Of a stretch of DNA of 64,000 nt, positions 1 through 9,054 are shown piece by piece. Under the pieces are notes generated by a model. That model ran no database searches and was not told the DNA's origin. It saw only the letters and a list, made by a program, of their open reading frames with translations. The translations under genes were made by a program, and so were the position numbers. The number at the start of each line of letters is the position of its first letter. Within the stretch, counting starts at the first letter, position 1. The stretch is from UBA5336 sp964415675 (lineage in GTDB: Bacteria > Pseudomonadota > Alphaproteobacteria > Caulobacterales > Hyphomonadaceae): positions 186,001 through 250,000 of the forward strand of contig CAYQBG010000001.1 in the NCBI GenBank assembly GCA_964415675.1. Direction: 5' to 3'.

Positions 1-959
1 TTTCGCCGGAAGAACGCATACCTGATCCCGAAAGGCTGGTGCAGGCCTATTCGCAATCGGCGGCGACGCTGAATCTCCTGCGGGCCTTCAGCCAGGGCGG
101 TTATGCCAATCTTGCCAATGTCCATCGCTGGACGCTTGGCTTTGTGGAAAACAGCCCGCAAGGGGAGCGCTATGAAGCGCTGGCCGCGCAGATTTCAAAG
201 GCGCTGGATTTCATGGAAGCTTGCGGCATTGCTCCGGATCGCGTGCCACAGCTTGAACAGGTGGATTTCTATACCAGCCATGAAGCGCTGCTGCTTGGCT
301 ATGAAGAAGCCCTGACCCGGATCGATTCCACCTCCGGCGACTGGTATGACACATCTGCTCACATGCTCTGGATCGGCCACCGCACACGTCAGCTCGACCA
401 TGCGCATGTGAATTTCTGCAAGGGGATCCGCAACCCGCTGGGCGTGAAATGCGGTCCCGGGCTTGAAGCAGACGAATTGCTGCGGCTGATCGAAACGCTC
501 AATCCAGATGACGAACCCGGACGCATGACCCTGATTGCGCGTTTTGGCTCCGAGGGTGTCGCAGAGGGCCTGCCCCCGCTGGTGCGCGCGATTCAGGAAA
601 GCGGCCGCACGGTCGTGTGGTCCTGCGATCCGATGCATGGCAATACTCTGAAGACCGGCAATGGATTCAAGACACGCCCTGTCGATCGGATTCTTTCCGA
701 GGTCGAACAATTCGTCGATATCGTCTCGACTGAAGGGGCATATCCCGGCGGTGTGCATTTCGAGATGACGGGCCAGGATGTGACCGAGTGCCTTGGCGGC
801 GCCCGTGAGATCACCGAAGCAGACCTGTCATCTCGTTACCACACCCATTGCGATCCGCGCCTGAATGGCGAACAGGCGCTTGAACTCGCCTTCCTGCTGG
901 CGGAAAAGCTCCAGTCTGTCGGCGAGGTGACGACACAGCCGAAGCGCGCCGCCGGCTAG
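1..959 (+). CDS. 3-deoxy-7-phosphoheptulonate synthase, class II (3' part; start lies before the window)
   Basis: This is the C-terminal part of a class II (plant-type) DAHP synthase, which condenses phosphoenolpyruvate and erythrose 4-phosphate in the first step of the shikimate pathway in the cytoplasm. The frame is open from base 3, and the residues before the first possible GTG at 39 already belong to the family (ending in RLVQAYSQSAATLNLLRAF), so the gene is cut by the window edge. Family motifs follow in order: VHRWTLGFV, ARFGSEG, WSCDPMHGNT, GGVHFEMTGQDVTECLGG and CDPRLN, which carry substrate- and metal-binding residues. The stop is TAG at 957-959, and the MATE gene starts 12 bases later, so the two may be co-transcribed. 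The identification is secure; only the N-terminus is missing. Confidence 0.95.
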   Translation, partial: SPEERIPDPERLVQAYSQSAATLNLLRAFSQGGYANLANVHRWTLGFVENSPQGERYEALAAQISKALDFMEACGIAPDRVPQLEQVDFYTSHEALLLGYEEALTRIDSTSGDWYDTSAHMLWIGHRTRQLDHAHVNFCKGIRNPLGVKCGPGLEADELLRLIETLNPDDEPGRMTLIARFGSEGVAEGLPPLVRAIQESGRTVVWSCDPMHGNTLKTGNGFKTRPVDRILSEVEQFVDIVSTEGAYPGGVHFEMTGQDVTECLGGAREITEADLSSRYHTHCDPRLNGEQALELAFLLAEKLQSVGEVTTQPKRAAG

Positions 960-971
960 GGAGGGATTGCC

Positions 972-2384
972 ATGTCCGGGCGGGCCTGGCCCGCCTGGAT
1001 GCGGGCTGCCGACATTGCCGACCTGTTCCGCCTTTCCGTGCCAATCGCGGTCAGCCGGATGTCGATGATGCTGATGAGCCTCACCGACGCAATCGTGCTT
1101 GGCCAGAATGCGCCGGGTGAATTGCCCTATGTCCTGAATTCCTGGCTGCCGATCGGGATTTCACTGGGCTTCGGCATGGGCATTCTGCTGGGCGTACAGG
1201 TCCTGACATCGGAATGCGTCGGGCGGGGGGAAAAACAGGAAAGCGCGCGTATTTTCCGACGCGGCTTCTGGTTCGCCCTGGGGCTCGGACTCCTCCTGAC
1301 GCTGATCATCTACCCGCTGGCCGGGCCGCTTTTCCGCTGGCTGTTTGCAGATGCGGCATCGGTGATGGACGGCGCAGGACTCGCCGCGCCCGGCGCTGTG
1401 GCAACAGAAACAGCCAAGGTCACCCGGATCCTTTCGCTCAATATGGTCGGCTTCATGATCACCACCGTGGCGGCCATGTATCTGGAAGCGCTGCGCCGGC
1501 CCCTGCTGGTCACGGTGACCAGCTATCTCGGCGTTCTGGTCAACCTGGTTTTTGACCTGGCCCTGGTAGCGGGCTGGTGGGGCATGCCGCAGCTCGGCGC
1601 CGAAGGCGTGGCCTGGGCGACCACAGGCACGCGATTTGCCATGATGGCCGTGTTTCTCGTCTTCATCGTGGCCTGCACGCCGGCCCTGAAACCGGCCTCG
1701 CCCGCCCCGCCGGGCGAATTGCGTCGCCAGCTCAGTGTGGGCGGCGGCACGGCCATCTCCAATGTGGTCGAATGGGGCGGTTTCAATTTCACCTATGTCG
1801 TCGCGACCTGGATCAGCCTGTCGGCCAATGTCATCTATGGCTACACAACCCAGGTTCTGGGCGTGTGCTTCATGATTTATCTGGGCATCGGCACAGCCAC
1901 CAGTGTGCGAGTGGCCGAAGCTTTCGGGCGCAACGACCAGCCCGCCGTCGCCGATGCCGGTCGGCTTGGAATTGTCGGCACCATTCTCGCGGGACTTTGC
2001 GTCGGCGGACTTGCGCTTGTCTTGCGCCATCCAATTTCCGAAGGCCTTGTCGATGCGGAGGCGAGCATGGACGGTATTATCCTTGCTCCCGCGATTGCGG
2101 CTTTGATGTGGATGGTGGCGGTCGCTACCGTGTTTGACGGGCTGCAGGCCACCGCTTCCATGGCGTTGCGCGCCCAGAATGTCATCTGGCTGCCATCCGC
2201 CCTGCATATTGCGAGCTTCTTTGTCCTGATGATCCCGCTCGGCTACTGGCTGGGCCTGGTCATGGGACGCGGCGCACAAGGGATGGTCGAGGCGGCGATG
2301 TGGGGCTGTATCGTGGCTGGCATGGCGCAGACAGCACTCCTGCAATGGAAAACGGTGCGCAACCGGGAGCTGCGCACCGTCTGA
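972..2384 (+). CDS. MATE family efflux transporter
   Basis: A 470-residue inner-membrane protein with about 12 hydrophobic segments and two MatE half-domains (roughly residues 15-180 and 245-410). MATE proteins export cationic drugs or metabolites in exchange for H+ or Na+. The first half begins with the typical FRLSVPIAVSRMSMML helix and the position FGMGILLGVQVLTSE. The ATG at 972 follows a GGGAGGG ribosome-binding site, 12 bases after the DAHP synthase stop, which suggests co-transcription. The last codons overlap an inverted repeat that probably ends transcription of the convergent HU gene. The substrate cannot be told from sequence. Confidence 0.9.
   Translation: MSGRAWPAWMRAADIADLFRLSVPIAVSRMSMMLMSLTDAIVLGQNAPGELPYVLNSWLPIGISLGFGMGILLGVQVLTSECVGRGEKQESARIFRRGFWFALGLGLLLTLIIYPLAGPLFRWLFADAASVMDGAGLAAPGAVATETAKVTRILSLNMVGFMITTVAAMYLEALRRPLLVTVTSYLGVLVNLVFDLALVAGWWGMPQLGAEGVAWATTGTRFAMMAVFLVFIVACTPALKPASPAPPGELRRQLSVGGGTAISNVVEWGGFNFTYVVATWISLSANVIYGYTTQVLGVCFMIYLGIGTATSVRVAEAFGRNDQPAVADAGRLGIVGTILAGLCVGGLALVLRHPISEGLVDAEASMDGIILAPAIAALMWMVAVATVFDGLQATASMALRAQNVIWLPSALHIASFFVLMIPLGYWLGLVMGRGAQGMVEAAMWGCIVAGMAQTALLQWKTVRNRELRTV
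2349..2380 (-). terminator. Probable rho-independent terminator of the HU gene, inside the MATE 3' end
   Basis: A 9-bp inverted repeat, ACGGTGCGC (2352-2360) and GCGCACCGT (2372-2380), with an 11-base loop. Read on the minus strand it is followed by TTTT (partly in the stem), as expected for an intrinsic terminator about 30 bases beyond the HU stop. It lies within the last codons of the convergent MATE gene. Confidence 0.5.
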
Positions 2385-2412
2385 TCCTTGAGGGCCTGCA
2401 AGGCTGTAGAGA

Positions 2413-2679
2413 TCAGATGTCCTTCAGAGCCGTCGCCGGCTTGAAGGCAGCGGAGGTCTTTTCCGGAATTTCGATTTCCTTGCCGGTCGCCGGATTGCGG
2501 CCCGTGCGGGCATTCCGGGTCTTGGCGTGGAAGGTCCCGAAGCCAGCAATGGCGACCTGGTCGCGCGACTTCACGGCTCCGGAGATGCGGTCGAAGACGG
2601 CATTCACGGCCTTGCCGGCCTGTTCCTGGGAAATGCCGGCATCGTCCGCAACGGCCTTGGTCAAATCGCCCTTGTTCAT
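2413..2679 (-). CDS. hup: HU family DNA-binding protein
   Basis: An 88-residue histone-like protein that bends and compacts DNA in the nucleoid. It begins MNKGDLTKAVADDAGIS and has the family signature GFGTFHAKTRNARTGRNP at the DNA-binding arm, followed by the typical GKEIEIPE strand. The length matches the usual 90 residues for HU. The ATG is preceded by AGAGGAGAATCCC, a strong ribosome-binding site. It appears to be a single-gene unit with its own terminator at 2349-2380. Whether it is the alpha- or beta-type HU cannot be decided from one copy. Confidence 0.95.
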   Translation of the reverse strand: MNKGDLTKAVADDAGISQEQAGKAVNAVFDRISGAVKSRDQVAIAGFGTFHAKTRNARTGRNPATGKEIEIPEKTSAAFKPATALKDI

Positions 2680-2779
2680 GGGATTCTCCTCTTGTGTTGA
2701 TCAGCCCTGCAGGACCGATTGGCGCGATGCAGCCACGATTCGCGCGGCTGCGATACGCCAGATACCCAATAAACACAGG

Positions 2780-3694
2780 CTATGCGCCCAGAATCCAGCC
2801 CTCTTCCTGCTCAATCTGTGAGATTCTTGCCGGATCCAGCCCTTCAGGGCCGGCAAAAAGGGCGCCGAGCCGCCCCTTTGTGTCCAGATCACAATAGTGG
2901 CCGGCAATCTCGCGGACCTGTGCTTCGTCAGCCACCTCCCCCGGCCCTGGCTTTGCCGGGACCAGCGAAGGATAAATCTCGGCCATCACCACATCGACGC
3001 CTTCGAGCGTCTCCTCATCCAGCGGCTTCATTCCCGTCTCGAAGGGCCAGATCCTTGCATTCTTCCAAGTTTCTCGCAGGGCGTGAACATGCGGAATGCC
3101 CAACAGGGTCTGACTGCCGACACTGCCGGTATAGGCAAGCTGCCAGACTGATTTGGGCTGAGCGCGGCGTGTGGCACGCAAATGCTGCTCGGCATGACGG
3201 TACTCGGCCACCGGCGCATCGTCGGGAAATCCCGTTTTCTTGCCCGCCAGGGTCGAGACCTGGTCACGAGCCGGCGCACCCCAGAACGGGAAGGGCCCTT
3301 TCGAGATCGCATAGTTCAGCCCGGCAGCGATCGCGAAACGGGCATTCGAATTGTCGGGACGTTCACGCACTTTCGAAGCAAGATAGCCCTGCATGGCTTG
3401 CCAGGGCGCATTCCCGGCCAGGTCGAAGCCGGCCGCTTGCGCCGTTCCAGCAGGGTAGCCCAGTGAGAAATCGAAGCCGAGAAGCACCTTGTCGCCCCGC
3501 CCGGTCAGCCTTGCGACCATATCCTCGATAAAACTCCGCGCTTTCAGCCGTGTGTCCGGGTTGACGGCCTTGAACTGGAATTTCAGGCGGGCGTCACGAG
3601 CCAGGATGCCAATCCAGATCGAATTGACACCAGTGGACGGCTTCGCCGCAGCGCTCCAGTCCACCATGATATAGGCATCGAACAAGCGGGGCAT
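2780..3694 (-). CDS. Conserved protein of unknown function with VDWSA motif (possible RNase H-like fold)
   Basis: A protein of 304 residues if it starts at MPRLFDAYIMVDWSA (3694); an upstream in-frame ATG at 3745 would add 17 residues that do not look conserved. The N-terminus has an acidic residue on a predicted first strand (IMVDWSA), then VLLGFDFSLGYP on a second strand and VVMAEIYPSLV near residue 250. This spacing of acidic strands recalls RNase H-like folds such as DUF429, but I cannot place it in a named family with certainty. There is no signal peptide or membrane segment, so it should be cytoplasmic. It sits alone between HU and an MDR-family reductase, and neighbours give no functional clue. 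Confidence 0.7.
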   Translation of the reverse strand: MPRLFDAYIMVDWSAAAKPSTGVNSIWIGILARDARLKFQFKAVNPDTRLKARSFIEDMVARLTGRGDKVLLGFDFSLGYPAGTAQAAGFDLAGNAPWQAMQGYLASKVRERPDNSNARFAIAAGLNYAISKGPFPFWGAPARDQVSTLAGKKTGFPDDAPVAEYRHAEQHLRATRRAQPKSVWQLAYTGSVGSQTLLGIPHVHALRETWKNARIWPFETGMKPLDEETLEGVDVVMAEIYPSLVPAKPGPGEVADEAQVREIAGHYCDLDTKGRLGALFAGPEGLDPARISQIEQEEGWILGA

Positions 3695-3795
3695 GTCTGG
3701 GGCTCCGGTGCGGACTGAGGTTCTGGCAAAGCCTTTGATGGCCACGCCACTCCGCGCCAGACTAGAAAATCCGGCGCCATCGCGAAAGGACAGTT

Positions 3796-3837
3796 ATGGC
3801 CTTGCGCCGCAACACGCGAGTCGCGGCGCAAGGCCAT
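3796..3837. repeat. Perfect 15-bp hairpin between two minus-strand genes
   Basis: ATGGCCTTGCGCCGC (3796-3810) is followed after a 12-base loop by its exact reverse complement (3823-3837). It lies just past the stop of the MDR-family reductase, and so could end its transcription, although no T-run follows on either strand. It may instead be an mRNA-stabilising hairpin. Confidence 0.6.
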
Positions 3838-3857
3838 GTTTCAGGGCGCCACCTAAA

Positions 3858-4880
3858 TCAGGCGAGCCTGACCAGCATCTTGCCTGTATTGGCGCCCTCG
3901 AACAGGCCGATAAAGGCTTCCGGCGCCTTTTCGATCCCGTCCTTGACCGTCTCCTCATATTTCAGCTGGCCTGCTGAAATCCACCCGGCCATGTCGCTGA
4001 CGAATTGCGGCTGCATGTCAGCATGGCTGGACACAATAAAGCCCTGGATCTTCAGCTGTTTGCCAACAATCATGATCAGGTTGTGCGGGCCGGGAGCGGC
4101 TTCAGTCGCGTTGTACTGGCTGATCATTCCGCAGATCGCCATACGGGCGAACGGACGCGCGACCTCGATGGCGGCCGTCAGATGGTCTCCGCCAACATTG
4201 TCGAAATAGACGTCTATGCCTTTAGGCGCCGCTGTGTGAAGGGCGCTGACAAGACCGTCAAAACCGCCAGCCTGCTTGTAATCGATGACATGGTCGACAC
4301 CGAGTGACCTCACAAACTCGCATTTCTCCGCCCCGCCGGCTGAGCCGATCACGGTGCAGTTCCTGATCTTCGCGATCTGGCAGACGAGGGAACCCACAGC
4401 GCCCGCAGCGCCGGAGACGAACACTGTGTCACCTTCCTTCAATTCCGCGATGCGCAGGATACCCGCATAGGCCGTCAGGCCGGGCATGCCCGCCACGCCG
4501 AGAAAGGCCGACTCCGGCAGGCCGGCATCGGGCAACTTGTTGGCGCCTACCGCTTCGGGCTTTCCTACCCACGCCTCGCGCCAGCCTGCCATGGAACTGA
4601 CAAGGTCGCCCTCGCTGTAATCGGGATGGTTCGACGCGGTGACACGACCGACCGCCCCGCCCTGCAATGTCTCACCGATCTGGAAGGGGGGCACATAGCT
4701 TTCCCGGTCGATCATGCGCCCGCGCATGTAAGGGTCAACGGACATCCAGCTGTTGCGCACCTGGATTTCTCCCTCGCCGGGCTCCGCAACAGCGGTCTCG
4801 CGCATTTCGAAATCGGATGGTTTCGGCATACCGACCGGCCGCGATTTCAGCGCCCATTCCCTTGAATTGATCGAGCCCAT
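3858..4880 (-). CDS. NADP-dependent oxidoreductase, MDR superfamily (CurA / leukotriene B4 dehydrogenase-like)
   Basis: A 340-residue zinc-independent medium-chain reductase that reduces activated double bonds of enones or quinones with NADPH. Features are the N-terminal substrate-recognition part with SVDPYMRGRM (typical of this subgroup), the Rossmann motif SGAAGAVGSLVCQIAK, and YFDNVGGDHL further on. The start is chosen at 4880 because AGGAGGATAAA directly precedes this ATG; 36 further codons upstream are open but lack conserved content. No zinc-binding cysteine cluster is present. It is monocistronic by appearance, with the strong hairpin at 3796-3837 downstream. The exact substrate is unknown. 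Confidence 0.9.
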   Translation of the reverse strand: MGSINSREWALKSRPVGMPKPSDFEMRETAVAEPGEGEIQVRNSWMSVDPYMRGRMIDRESYVPPFQIGETLQGGAVGRVTASNHPDYSEGDLVSSMAGWREAWVGKPEAVGANKLPDAGLPESAFLGVAGMPGLTAYAGILRIAELKEGDTVFVSGAAGAVGSLVCQIAKIRNCTVIGSAGGAEKCEFVRSLGVDHVIDYKQAGGFDGLVSALHTAAPKGIDVYFDNVGGDHLTAAIEVARPFARMAICGMISQYNATEAAPGPHNLIMIVGKQLKIQGFIVSSHADMQPQFVSDMAGWISAGQLKYEETVKDGIEKAPEAFIGLFEGANTGKMLVRLA

Positions 4881-5038
4881 TTTATCCTCCTGTGTGATTG
4901 TTGTGTTTCGTTCCACTGTGATGGGCATTCCCGCGCGCCCTGTGAAGGGACAGACGCCAGGAAAATTCGGCCCGCCTTGCACGCCCACGGGGTTGCCGGA
5001 ACCGCCGCACTGGTCTCTAAGGCCAGCGAAAACAGGAG

Positions 5039-5962
5039 TTGTTCATCTTGGGACCTCTCAGAGTGGGCGTTGCCGGCGCCGGTGTCTTCGGCGGATATCA
5101 TGCCCAGAAAGCTGCCGCGTCAGCGCGAACAGAACTTATCGGCGTGTGTGATATGGATCTCGAACGCGCCAACCGCGTTGCGGGAAGTTATGGCGCGGCA
5201 GGGTTTGATGATTTCGACGCGCTGGTGGCCGTATGCGACGCTGTGGTGGTCGCCGTTCCCGCCACTTATCACGCGGAACTGACCGCGCGTGCCCTGGCCG
5301 AAGACCGTCATGTGCTGGTCGAAAAACCGCTGGCGCTTGACCCCAAGACGGCCCGGGCTCTTGCCGGGGAAGCGGTCACGCGCGGAAAGGTCCTGCAGGT
5401 CGGTCACCAGGAGAGATTTGTGGCCAAGGCCATGGGCATTCTCGCCATAGACGAGGTGCCACTGCGGCTGGAGTCCGTGCGCGCAGGTCCGCCGCCAGCC
5501 AACAACCGCGCAGGCGATGTGTCCGTGATCTGGGACCTGATGATCCACGATCTTGATCTCGCCGCCTGCCTGATCGGGCGGGAATTCTCTTCGGTCGACG
5601 CGCATGGTCGGTGCAACTCCACCGATTTTCTCGATGAAGCTGTGGCGGAGTTTGAATTCGTCGCCGGCGGCAGCGCCTGGCTGAGGGCCAGCCGGGCACA
5701 GGAGGCACGCGAACGCACGATGCGCGTGGTCTATCCGTCAGGCGAGATCGCGGTCGACTTCCTGACGCGGCAGGTCACCAACACCACTCCTTACTACGTC
5801 AAGGTCGATGTCTCCGCAGAACTGCCCGACCCGCTGGGCGCCGCCGATGAAAGTTTCTTTGCTGCCTGCCTTGGTGAAATGCAGAGCCAGGTTCCAGGCC
5901 ATGGCGCCGTGGCTGCGGTCGCCATGGCAAAGGCCGCAGAGCAGGCGGCGCTCAGCCAATAG
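5039..5962 (+). CDS. Gfo/Idh/MocA family oxidoreductase
   Basis: A 307-residue NAD(P)-dependent sugar-type dehydrogenase. The N-terminal Rossmann fold has VGVAGAGVFGGYH and the strand VVVAVPATYH; the signature VEKPLAL carries the catalytic lysine around residue 95. The C-terminal part is the usual Gfo/Idh beta-sheet domain, ending in an AAVAMAKAAEQA helix. The start is uncertain: TTG at 5039 lies only two bases after AGGAG, whereas TTG at 5048 has about 10 bases spacing and may be the real start; no ATG is suitable. It is divergent from the MDR reductase. Substrate is not predictable from sequence. Confidence 0.88.
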   Translation: MFILGPLRVGVAGAGVFGGYHAQKAAASARTELIGVCDMDLERANRVAGSYGAAGFDDFDALVAVCDAVVVAVPATYHAELTARALAEDRHVLVEKPLALDPKTARALAGEAVTRGKVLQVGHQERFVAKAMGILAIDEVPLRLESVRAGPPPANNRAGDVSVIWDLMIHDLDLAACLIGREFSSVDAHGRCNSTDFLDEAVAEFEFVAGGSAWLRASRAQEARERTMRVVYPSGEIAVDFLTRQVTNTTPYYVKVDVSAELPDPLGAADESFFAACLGEMQSQVPGHGAVAAVAMAKAAEQAALSQ

Positions 5963-6047
5963 GGCCGATTCCGGCCAAAACACTTGCCACCATGCGCCCG
6001 GCTGGCAGTATCCGCCATGCGAGCCGTCACGCATCAGGGAGGGACAG

Positions 6048-6446
6048 ATGGACGAACCGGCGATGCGCCCGGATTTCAGGCGCCTGTCGCATCTGTGGTG
6101 GGGCGCGATCGTGTCCGGCCTTCTGATCACGCTGACCAGCGGCATCCTGTTCGACCTGCTTTCTCGATGGGAATGGATCCTTGCCATCATCGCACTCGCA
6201 CTTGGCGCAGCCGCTTTTGGCGCGCTCTTCTTCATCGCCTGCAACCTGGTTGGCGTGCGCTTCGAAAGCCGCGTACGCGACGAAACGAAGATTCGCGGCC
6301 AGAGCGTCGACCACATCACCCATGTCGCTGAAACCGGCGAGGCCGAGACGGACAAATGGCTGTCGCGCTATGTCTTCGCGCGCAACCTGTTTGGCGGGCT
6401 GATCGTGCCGCTAGCCATTTTCGCCGGGCTCTTCATCTTTTCGTGA
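6048..6446 (+). CDS. Small membrane protein of unknown function
   Basis: A 132-residue protein starting at ATG 6048 behind GGGAGGGACAG. The frame is open further upstream, but that part overlaps the preceding gene and carries no recognisable content. Two hydrophobic segments lie near residues 20-38 and 45-68, then a charged stretch (about 75-110, rich in E, D, R), then a last hydrophobic segment to the C-terminus. I do not recognise a family. It overlaps the convergent MscS-like gene by 36 bases, so both 3' ends share coding DNA. Confidence 0.65.
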   Translation: MDEPAMRPDFRRLSHLWWGAIVSGLLITLTSGILFDLLSRWEWILAIIALALGAAAFGALFFIACNLVGVRFESRVRDETKIRGQSVDHITHVAETGEAETDKWLSRYVFARNLFGGLIVPLAIFAGLFIFS

Positions 6447-7976
6447 GACCAGCTCGACCGTGCGGCTCCCGTCATCGCCGCGTCCTGGCCGCACCATCTC
6501 GACCTTGAGCGTTGATCCGGGCGTGATCAGCACATCCTCATGGCGCAGCGGGATATCGATCCCGTGGGCCTTGAACCGGTCCCACACATTCAGCATCACT
6601 TCCGAGCCGACATTGTTGATCCCGTCCTGCGGATCCTGAATCCAGAAACGCGCTTCGATTTCCACAGCCTCCTCGCCAAACTCCATAACCAGGCATTTCG
6701 GCGCCGGGTCTTCCAGCACGCGCGGTGTCATCTCCGCGCCCTCGACGACGAGCTGGCAGGCCAGTTTCAGGTCCGTCTCATACTCCACGCGAAGACGCCG
6801 CTTGATGCGCACCTGTTTGTTGGAATAGCTCCAGTTTATCACCCGGTCGGTGATCAGCTGTTCGTTGGGAATCAGGTGTTCCTTGCCGTCGCGGGTGATG
6901 ACGGATGCGTAGCGAAGGCCAAGGGATTTCACGACGCCGTAAGTGTCATCAACCTCGATCACATCATCGGGCTTGATCGAACGGTCGGTCAGCAGGATCA
7001 CGCCGGAAATGAAATTGGCCACAATCTGCTGCATGCCAAAGCCAAGGCCGACACCGATGGCGCCGCCAAGCACGGCAAGCCCCGACAGAGGGATACCCAG
7101 CCCCGCCAGTGTCAGCACCGCTGCGGCGAAGAACAGGCCCACCTGCAGCGCATTTGTGATCAGGATGCGCAGGCTCGGCTCGACCCGTGGCAGTGTCTCA
7201 ACGCGTGTTTTCAGGCGTTTTGACAGCCAGCTGGCACCCCAGAGGAACACACCTGCGGTCAGGATCGCCTGCAATACAAAGGGGGGATTGATCCGGCGCC
7301 CGCCAAAAGGCGGACCGATCGTATAGGTCCAGGCAATGAAATCATCGAGAACGCCAAAAGCATTCATGCCGGCTACGATGAGGGCAATATAGAGAGCAGG
7401 CTTTCGCAGGGTTTCAGGCAGGAAACGATCCGCGAGCGTGATGATCAGGAAGGCCACCGACAGAGAAAACGCGACCCGGACAAGCGTCGCATCATAACCC
7501 ATCGACTGAAGAAGCACCTGTCCGAGATAGAACAGCCCAAGCGTCAGTGCCGGACGGATAAGGCGCGGGGCCACATCGCCAATCATGTCCTGCACATTTT
7601 GCGGCAGGCGCGCGACGCCCTGGCGCACCAGCCGTCGCAGCGGACCGGCAATGATCGCCCCCAACAGCATCGCTGCGACGATTGCGCCAAGCTGGATGCC
7701 AATCGGCAATAGCACATCGAGGCTGAGCACATGTTCACGCGCCCATCCGAGCGGATCAGCAAGGATCGGATCAGCCCAGTCGAGCAAGCCTGATCCGGCC
7801 TGTTCAACGTCAGCCGACGGCAAAGCGCCACCAGCGTCAGCACTTGTCGCCGCTTCGCCCTGCGGTGAGACAGTCCGGCAATATTCACGACCCTCACGAA
7901 GGATGCACTCCTTCAGGATCGTCTCGCCTTCATTTTCCAAGGCCGGCCTCCCCGAATCACGCCTGTACGCCAACAA
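6411..7976 (-). CDS. Mechanosensitive ion channel of the MscS family
   Basis: A 521-residue inner-membrane channel that opens under membrane tension to release solutes on osmotic downshift. After a polar N-terminus of about 85 residues there are several transmembrane helices, then the pore-lining third helix with GLGFGMQQIVANFISG, followed by the beta domain (TYGVVKSLGLRYA) and the cytosolic vestibule. The size is larger than E. coli MscS (286) because of extra N-terminal helices, as in YbdG/YnaI-like members. The first in-frame start is TTG at 7976 without a convincing ribosome-binding site, so the N-terminus is uncertain. Confidence 0.88.
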   Translation of the reverse strand: MLAYRRDSGRPALENEGETILKECILREGREYCRTVSPQGEAATSADAGGALPSADVEQAGSGLLDWADPILADPLGWAREHVLSLDVLLPIGIQLGAIVAAMLLGAIIAGPLRRLVRQGVARLPQNVQDMIGDVAPRLIRPALTLGLFYLGQVLLQSMGYDATLVRVAFSLSVAFLIITLADRFLPETLRKPALYIALIVAGMNAFGVLDDFIAWTYTIGPPFGGRRINPPFVLQAILTAGVFLWGASWLSKRLKTRVETLPRVEPSLRILITNALQVGLFFAAAVLTLAGLGIPLSGLAVLGGAIGVGLGFGMQQIVANFISGVILLTDRSIKPDDVIEVDDTYGVVKSLGLRYASVITRDGKEHLIPNEQLITDRVINWSYSNKQVRIKRRLRVEYETDLKLACQLVVEGAEMTPRVLEDPAPKCLVMEFGEEAVEIEARFWIQDPQDGINNVGSEVMLNVWDRFKAHGIDIPLRHEDVLITPGSTLKVEMVRPGRGDDGSRTVELVSRKDEEPGENG

Positions 7977-8148
7977 AGACTAGCCGCGTCGCATAGCGCG
8001 AGCGACCGGGGCTGTCGATTGCGCGACGCATCGGGGCGCTCACCGGTCCTGATCGGCGCAAACGGGTCCTCATTGCATGTTTGCCCGAGCTGGCGCAGGC
8101 TTTGGCCGGCGAACACAACACAGATGAAAACACTGGGAGGCAGAGGCC

Positions 8149-9054
8149 ATGGCGCGGATTGCGGCAAACGGGATCGAGATCGAATATGAAGAGACAGGTC
8201 GCCCGGAGGACCCGGCCCTGCTCCTCGTGTCCGGCTTTTCCGGACAGATGACGCGCTGGCCGGCCAGCCTGAAACAGGCACTGGCCGGCGCAGGGCGGCG
8301 GGTGATCTGTTTCGACAATCGCGATATCGGCCTGAGTTCCGAGTTTGATGGTCTTGTGCCGCCCTCGCCGCGCGACATCGTCAAGGCCATCGGCGAAGGC
8401 CGCGACGCCAGTGCCATGGTGCCCTATACGCTGAATGACATGGCCGCCGATGCCGCCGGGCTCCTCGATGCACTCGCAATCGGCCAGGCGGATGTGCTCG
8501 GCGTTTCGATGGGCGGGATGATCGTGCAGCTGATGGCACTCAATCATCCCGAAAAGGTGCGCACGCTGATCCCGGTCATGACCACCTCCGGCGATCCGTC
8601 CCTTCCACCTGGCGAGCCCGACGCGATTGCGGCCCTGACCGCCGCACCCGACAGCCGCACCCCGGAAGCGCTGGCAAACCTGGCCGTGAAATCACGCGCC
8701 GCCATCGGTTCTCATGGCGATATCCGCACGCCCGATGACGAGATCCGCGCGCAGGTCATGTCCGATGTGGTGCGTTCAGACCGCCCTATGGGTGTGGCCC
8801 GCCAATATGCCGCCATCCTTGCCCAACCGCGTTGGCATGAACGGCTATCGACACTGGAGCACCCGACACTCGTGCTGCACGGAGCTGTCGATCCGCTCAT
8901 CAAACCGGTCTGCGGGGAGGATATCGCCCGGCGCGTGCCGGGGGCGGATATCGAGATTTTCGACAAATGGGGCCATGATCTGCCCGATGCGATGATGCCC
9001 GTCCTGGCCGGGCGCATCGCCGGCTTCCTCAATCAAGCGGGGGCGGCGCCATGA
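8149..9054 (+). CDS. Alpha/beta hydrolase
   Basis: A 301-residue serine hydrolase. The oxyanion-side strand LLVSGFSGQM, the nucleophile elbow GVSMGGMI (Ser in GxSxG), the acid strand LVLHGAVDPLI and the catalytic His in KWGHDLP are all present. The closest known types are esterases and aclacinomycin methylesterase-like hydrolases. The ATG at 8149 follows CTGGGAGGCAGAGGCC. Its stop overlaps the next gene's start by ATGA, so it is co-translated with the HCCA isomerase-like protein, which suggests both act on one aromatic or thiol-conjugated substrate. Confidence 0.88.
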   Translation: MARIAANGIEIEYEETGRPEDPALLLVSGFSGQMTRWPASLKQALAGAGRRVICFDNRDIGLSSEFDGLVPPSPRDIVKAIGEGRDASAMVPYTLNDMAADAAGLLDALAIGQADVLGVSMGGMIVQLMALNHPEKVRTLIPVMTTSGDPSLPPGEPDAIAALTAAPDSRTPEALANLAVKSRAAIGSHGDIRTPDDEIRAQVMSDVVRSDRPMGVARQYAAILAQPRWHERLSTLEHPTLVLHGAVDPLIKPVCGEDIARRVPGADIEIFDKWGHDLPDAMMPVLAGRIAGFLNQAGAAP

